Origin: JAAEPI01 sp964352625
GTDB taxonomy: Bacteria > Bacteroidota > Bacteroidia > Cytophagales > Cyclobacteriaceae
NCBI GenBank assembly: GCA_964352625.1
Contig: CAYGSD010000001.1
Location: 1 to 64,000 of the forward strand
Reading direction: 5' to 3'
DNA length: 64,000 nt
In this document: positions 60,604 through 64,000 of the stretch, in pieces
Layout: every line of letters begins with the position of its first letter
Numbering within the stretch: position 1 is the stretch's first letter
Translations under genes and position numbers: made by a program
The notes under the pieces: generated by a model
Databases searched by the model: none
What the model saw: the letters and a program-made list of their open reading frames with translations, nothing else
Told to the model about the DNA's origin: nothing

Positions 60604-61590
60604 ATGAGCGAGGCAGCTGTTGTCATTCTGAATTTTAATGGGAGAGACTTCCTAGAAAAGTTCCTACCTTCCATCCTTGAGCACAGCGGAAATGCTGAAA
60701 TCGTGGTTGCAGACAATGCGTCAACGGATGAGTCCGTCAAGCTTCTGGAAGACAAATTCCCCACCATTCGAATCATAGAGTTTTCAGAAAATCATGGATT
60801 CGCTGGTGGTTACAATGAAGCACTCAAGCAAATCGACGCTGAGTTTTTCGCCATCATCAACTCCGACGTAGCAGTGACAGAAGGCTGGCTCAGTAGTTTA
60901 ATGGATTTTTTAAAAGCAAACAAAGCGTACGCTGCTGTTCAGCCGAAAATCAAAGATTGGAACAACCAAGAATGGTTTGAATATGCCGGAGCATGCGGTG
61001 GTTTTGTGGATTCCCTTGGGTATCCGTATTGCAGAGGGCGAATCTTCGACACTATAGAGGAAGATCATGGTCAATACGACCAACCAATAGACGTGGATTG
61101 GACGACCGGAGCTTGCATGGTTATACGCGCTGATGCATTTCACGATGCAGGCGGATTCGACCGGGATTTCTTTGCTCACATGGAAGAAATCGACCTCTGC
61201 TGGAGGTTGCGATCTGCAAGGTGGAAGCTCGCTTGCCAGCCCAAGAGTGTCGTGTATCACGTTGGAGGAGGCACCCTGCACAAGAGCTCGCCTCGAAAGA
61301 CGTACCTCAATTTCAGAAATGGACTTTCCCTTCTGGTAAAGAATTTGCCGTTTTCTCAACTTGTGTGGAAGCTGCCTACAAGACTCGCATTGGATGGATT
61401 AGCAGCTATCAAGTTTGCTGTTGACACTTCACCGAGCCATCTAGTAGCCATTTTGAAAGCTCACTTTCACTTCTATCTGCGCTTTCTTCGGAATTATAGG
61501 AAAAGGTCTAAAACTTCGGCAACTACGCGAAAAGGAATATTAATCTCCTACTTCATCCAGGGCAAAAAGCAATTCTCAGACCTCAGTTAA
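60604..61590 (+). CDS. Family 2 glycosyltransferase
   Basis: This 328-residue protein has a GT-A fold: A-V-V-I-L-N-F-N-G-R at the start, E-I-V-V-A-D-N-A-S-T-D-E for the nucleotide-sugar site, N-S-D-V-A-V for the D-x-D-like metal site, T-T-G-A-C-M and then F-F-A-H-M-E-E-I-D-L-C-W-R containing the E-D/E-x-D-x-x-x-R type acceptor motif. This subgroup resembles rhamnosyl- or galactofuranosyl-transferases (WbbL-like). It likely works in surface polysaccharide synthesis. The end overlaps the convergent PspC gene by four bases. Confidence 0.92.
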   Translation: MSEAAVVILNFNGRDFLEKFLPSILEHSGNAEIVVADNASTDESVKLLEDKFPTIRIIEFSENHGFAGGYNEALKQIDAEFFAIINSDVAVTEGWLSSLMDFLKANKAYAAVQPKIKDWNNQEWFEYAGACGGFVDSLGYPYCRGRIFDTIEEDHGQYDQPIDVDWTTGACMVIRADAFHDAGGFDRDFFAHMEEIDLCWRLRSARWKLACQPKSVVYHVGGGTLHKSSPRKTYLNFRNGLSLLVKNLPFSQLVWKLPTRLALDGLAAIKFAVDTSPSHLVAILKAHFHFYLRFLRNYRKRSKTSATTRKGILISYFIQGKKQFSDLS

Positions 61591-61808
61591 TAGTACCAAA
61601 GCGTATTGTGACGTCTTCTGAGCATTTTCCGAAAACCCATCACAAAGGCAAGAGCCAGATATATGATAATTGGGGATCCAAAAGTTAGAAATGAAGCGTA
61701 AATGAAATAAAGCCGAATGTTGGAGGTAGGGAGTCTGAATTTCTCTCCGAGGCGTGTGCAAACACCAAAAGCATTTTTCTCAAAGAATTCCTGAATACGA
61801 CTGATCAT
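61587..61808 (-). CDS. PspC-domain membrane protein
   Basis: This 73-residue protein has the small PspC fold: F-G-V-C-T-R-L-G-E-K-F, then R-L-Y-F-I-Y-A-S-F-L-T and a hydrophobic segment I-I-I-Y-L-A-L-A-F-V-M. PspC proteins are inner-membrane stress sensors in enterobacteria; stand-alone copies are common in Bacteroidota with unknown role. It is convergent with the glycosyltransferase gene. Confidence 0.85.
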   Translation of the reverse strand: MISRIQEFFEKNAFGVCTRLGEKFRLPTSNIRLYFIYASFLTFGSPIIIYLALAFVMGFRKMLRRRHNTLWYY

Positions 61809-61877
61809 AATGCGAATTTACGCTTTCTGGTTAAATTAATCGCTTCTTTACCCTCAGGTATTACGTAATTCTTTGTG

Positions 61878-61885
61878 TAATATTG
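61878..61885 (+). promoter_or_regulatory. Candidate -7 element of the OmpA/repeat lipoprotein gene
   Basis: TAATATTG, one mismatch from TAnnTTTG and identical to the box at 21812, is followed by CATT. It ends 56 bases before the ATG at 61942. Confidence 0.4.
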
Positions 61886-61941
61886 CATTCGTTTTTATAA
61901 CTGAAACATAATTGAATTACAGAAAAAACCATTTAACCGAA

Positions 61942-63726
61942 ATGAAAAACCTTAGATTAGTTTTCACTGGTCTCATTGGTGCAGCACTTTTATCGAGTTG
62001 TGCATTGAGCCAGATGGTCAAGGCAGCCAAAGATTCAAACTTCACAGTAACTCCGAATCCTTTGGAGGTACATGGTGGTAAAGTTCCACATGATCTTTCG
62101 GCTACTCTTCCTCCAAAAATTCTTCCATCTGGAAAAGTTTACACCATTTACACTTTCTACTCTTACAACAATGGAGACCAAAAAGTGAATGTTGGATCTA
62201 TTCCGATGAGATCTGAAGATTATCCTAATAGCGGATCATCTTCAACTCCTGTAAACGAAAGCTTTTCTTTCGATTATGTAGAAGGAATGAACCCAGGTAC
62301 ATTGATGATGTACGGTGAGGCAAAAGATCCAAAAAATGGTAAAGTAAAATACACTGACACCTTAGCTGTAGCACAAGGTCTTGTACTTACTTCTACGCTA
62401 GTGGAGCCTGTTGCATACAGTTCATTCGCTGATCATGGTTATGTTTCAAGAGAGGAGCTTATCCCTACAAGAGTAAACTTCTACTTCGATCAAGGAAGAT
62501 CAAATGTAAACATGAGCCTAGATGTAGATGGCGAAAGCAACAAGTCTAAAAACTCTAAACTTTCTGCTTTCATTGCTGAAAAGAACGTGACAAGGACTGT
62601 GACGATCACAGGTACTCACTCTCCTGAAGGTACTGAAACAATCAACACCGGCTTAGCGGCTGACCGTGCTAAGGCTATTGAGAAAATCTACACTAGCCAA
62701 ATGAAAAAGTACGATTACAAAGGAATGGCTGATTCTATCAAATTCATTCAGAAGCCTGTTGTACAGGATTGGAATGGTTTGAAGAGTGCACTTGCTTCCT
62801 TTGATGGAATCTCGGCTGACTCTAAGTCAAAAATGAATGCGATCATTAACGGATCGGGATCATTCGAAGACAAAGAAAAAGAACTTCAAAAAGTTGCTGG
62901 ATACGACAAAGTATTTGATGAAGTATATCCTTCATTGCGATCTGCACAAACTGAAATCTTGACTGTTAAAGAAAAGAAGACGCCTGCTCAAATCGCAGTT
63001 CTTGCTAAGCAAATAGTTGCTGGTGAAGCTAGCGCCGACACTCTTTCAATGGAAGAAATGCTTTTCGCTGCTGCTCAAACTCCTTCTCTAGAAGAGAAAG
63101 CGGGAATCTACACTGCTGCAACCAAGAAAGGTGAGTCATGGGTAGCTAGCAACAACTTAGGTGCTACGTACCTCGAAATGGCAAAGAATGGTGACGAATC
63201 TAAAATTGAGTCTGCTTTGACTCAACTTGAAATCGCTAAAAACCTTAACGGAAGCGCTTCTCACGTAACTGCAAACATGGGCGCTGCTTATATGATGCAA
63301 GGCGAATATGAGCAAGCTTACGGTGCTCTTTCGGACGCTTCTACCAATGACAACACTGTTAACACAAAAGTTAACAGCATGAAAGGTGCAATCGAAACAA
63401 TGAATGGTGATTACGATGATGCGAAGGCATCTTTCGGTGCTGCTGAAGGAGATGCAGCCACAAACATCAACAAAGGTTTGGCTTACCTCCTTACTAAAGA
63501 CTACACAGGTGCTAACAAAGCATTTGATGCTGCTAAGAACGATGACGAATTTGGAGGAAAAGCTTATTACCTAAGTGCAGTTACAGCTGCTCGTCAGGGT
63601 GATGCTGGTGCTGTTACTTCAAACTTGAAGTCGGCTGTGAGTGCTGATGCTGATCTGAAACAAGCTGCTCTTAACGATGCAGAATTCAGAAGCTACGCTG
63701 ACGCAGTTGCGAAAGCAGTGAACTAA
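61942..63726 (+). CDS. OmpA-like and TPR-like repeat lipoprotein, probably abundant
   Basis: The protein has 594 residues from the ATG at 61942, with a lipoprotein signal (A-A-L-L-S-S-C-A-L-S). A beta-rich N-terminal part (about 35-170) is followed by an OmpA-like peptidoglycan-binding segment: F-Y-F-D-Q-G-R-S-N-V, then T-H-S-P-E-G-T-E and A-A-D-R-A-K-A-I-E. The C-terminal 200 residues are Ala-rich helical repeats of TPR type (L-G-A-T-Y-L-E-M-A, A-Y-M-M-Q-G-E-Y-E-Q-A-Y). Codon choice differs from neighbours, with frequent GCT, AAC and CTT, suggesting strong expression. The order OmpA then TPR is the reverse of the known PorE-like type IX lipoproteins, so a link to that system is only a possibility. 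Confidence 0.83.
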   Translation: MKNLRLVFTGLIGAALLSSCALSQMVKAAKDSNFTVTPNPLEVHGGKVPHDLSATLPPKILPSGKVYTIYTFYSYNNGDQKVNVGSIPMRSEDYPNSGSSSTPVNESFSFDYVEGMNPGTLMMYGEAKDPKNGKVKYTDTLAVAQGLVLTSTLVEPVAYSSFADHGYVSREELIPTRVNFYFDQGRSNVNMSLDVDGESNKSKNSKLSAFIAEKNVTRTVTITGTHSPEGTETINTGLAADRAKAIEKIYTSQMKKYDYKGMADSIKFIQKPVVQDWNGLKSALASFDGISADSKSKMNAIINGSGSFEDKEKELQKVAGYDKVFDEVYPSLRSAQTEILTVKEKKTPAQIAVLAKQIVAGEASADTLSMEEMLFAAAQTPSLEEKAGIYTAATKKGESWVASNNLGATYLEMAKNGDESKIESALTQLEIAKNLNGSASHVTANMGAAYMMQGEYEQAYGALSDASTNDNTVNTKVNSMKGAIETMNGDYDDAKASFGAAEGDAATNINKGLAYLLTKDYTGANKAFDAAKNDDEFGGKAYYLSAVTAARQGDAGAVTSNLKSAVSADADLKQAALNDAEFRSYADAVAKAVN

Positions 63727-63746
63727 GAAATAACTAAGAATTATTT

Positions 63747-63780
63747 AAACCCTGATTTCTTCTGGAATCAGGGTTTTTTT
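63747..63780 (+). terminator. Rho-independent terminator of the OmpA/repeat lipoprotein gene
   Basis: AAACCCTGATT at 63747-63757 pairs perfectly with AATCAGGGTTT at 63766-63776 and is followed by T's, 20 bases after the stop codon. Confidence 0.92.
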
Positions 63781-63803
63781 ATGTCAATTCGGCAAGGTTG
63801 GTT

Positions 63804-63811
63804 TAATTTAG
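63804..63811 (+). promoter_or_regulatory. Candidate -7 element of the pyruvate dehydrogenase beta gene
   Basis: TAATTTAG, one mismatch from TAnnTTTG and followed by CGGC, ends 24 bases before the ATG at 63836. Confidence 0.35.
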
Positions 63812-63835
63812 CGGCACCATAAATCGAAAGAAATA

Positions 63836-64000
63836 ATGCGAGAAATTCAATTCAGAGAAGCCCTTAGGGAAGCCATGAGTGAGGAAATGAGAAGAGATCA
63901 GAGTGTCTTCTTGATGGGTGAAGAAGTAGCCGAATACAATGGCGCTTACAAAGTGAGCCAAGGCATGCTGGATGAATTTGGAGCTAAGCGAGTCATCGAC
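63836..64000 (+). CDS. pdhB: Pyruvate dehydrogenase E1 component, beta subunit (N-terminal fragment)
   Basis: Only the first 55 codons lie in the window. They begin M-R-E-I-Q-F-R-E-A-L-R-E-A-M and contain F-L-M-G-E-E-V-A-E-Y-N-G-A-Y-K-V-S-Q-G, the conserved start of E1 beta subunits with the Glu that contacts the thiamine diphosphate ring. The A-E-Y-N-G-A-Y-K form fits pyruvate rather than branched-chain ketoacid enzymes. It has its own terminator-bounded promoter region. Confidence 0.9.
   Translation, partial: MREIQFREALREAMSEEMRRDQSVFLMGEEVAEYNGAYKVSQGMLDEFGAKRVID

Noticed and set aside
1..64000. CRISPR arrays, tRNA/rRNA genes, insertion sequences, integrases or prophage genes
   Set aside because: I looked for regularly spaced repeats, cloverleaf-like intergenic segments and transposase or phage motifs and saw none; gaps between genes are all under about 300 bases.

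Overview
The window looks like a chromosomal segment of a marine, gliding-lineage Bacteroidota, most likely order Cytophagales (inference). The evidence is type IX secretion sorting domains of both kinds (type A tail in the gene at 159, type B gliding-motility tail in the gene at 58575), TAnnTTTG-like promoter elements in place of Shine-Dalgarno-led starts, many secreted or lipid-anchored proteins, LytTR regulators, a Na+-pumping NADH dehydrogenase and several Na+-coupled transporters. I see no rRNA, tRNA, CRISPR array, insertion sequence or prophage. Coding density is high and no gene-free stretch exceeds about 300 bases.

Layout. 1-4.8 kb: end of a PASTA protein, a T9SS cargo protein, a membrane site-2-type protease, a small secreted protein and a ChbG-like deacetylase. 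4.9-10.9 kb: an alpha-glucan/maltose module (GH13 lipoprotein, DinB/YfiT-like protein, PfkB kinase, beta-phosphoglucomutase, GH65 phosphorylase). 10.9-17.4 kb: HAD phosphatase, giant BNR/sortilin-type propeller protein, cupin, prohibitin-like protein and citrate synthase. 17.5-24.2 kb: serine beta-lactamase-like hydrolase, D-amino-acid-oxidase-like enzyme, M28 peptidase and its overlapping membrane partner, an orphan protein, a YghX-type dienelactone hydrolase and a secreted orphan. 24.3-30.5 kb: SulP transporter, DEAD-box helicase, acyltransferase, membrane LytTR regulator and a seven-repeat FG-GAP protein. 30.5-36.5 kb: AddB/AddA-like recombination nuclease-helicase pair. 36.5-38.8 kb: L,D-transpeptidase-like protein, YARHG lipoprotein and DUF2306 membrane protein.

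38.9-43.4 kb is the most unusual part. A LytS/LytR-type two-component system sits between two paralogous secreted proteins, each built of three copies of one roughly 100-145-residue unit. Upstream of both paralogs, at almost the same distance from the start codon (81 and 83 bases), lies a pair of direct 10-base repeats with a 21-base period. That is the geometry expected for a LytTR-domain operator. I propose a self-contained sensory circuit. Next to it, upstream of a TonB-C-like gene, is a 22-bp inverted repeat with one mismatch.

43.5-56.7 kb: TonB-C protein, GlpT-like transporter, nqrABCDE (no nqrF follows), an orphan, a conserved protein of unknown function, an NSS-family Na+ symporter, small orphans, a DUF4136 lipoprotein and an NhaC antiporter. 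The clustering of a primary Na+ pump, a Na+ symporter and a Na+/H+ antiporter fits a sodium-based energy economy. 56.7-64 kb: a Lys/Ala-rich histone-like protein, hisS, a T9SS type B protein, YbaB, a glycosyltransferase, a PspC protein, an abundant-looking OmpA/repeat lipoprotein and the start of a pyruvate dehydrogenase E1 beta gene cut by the window edge.
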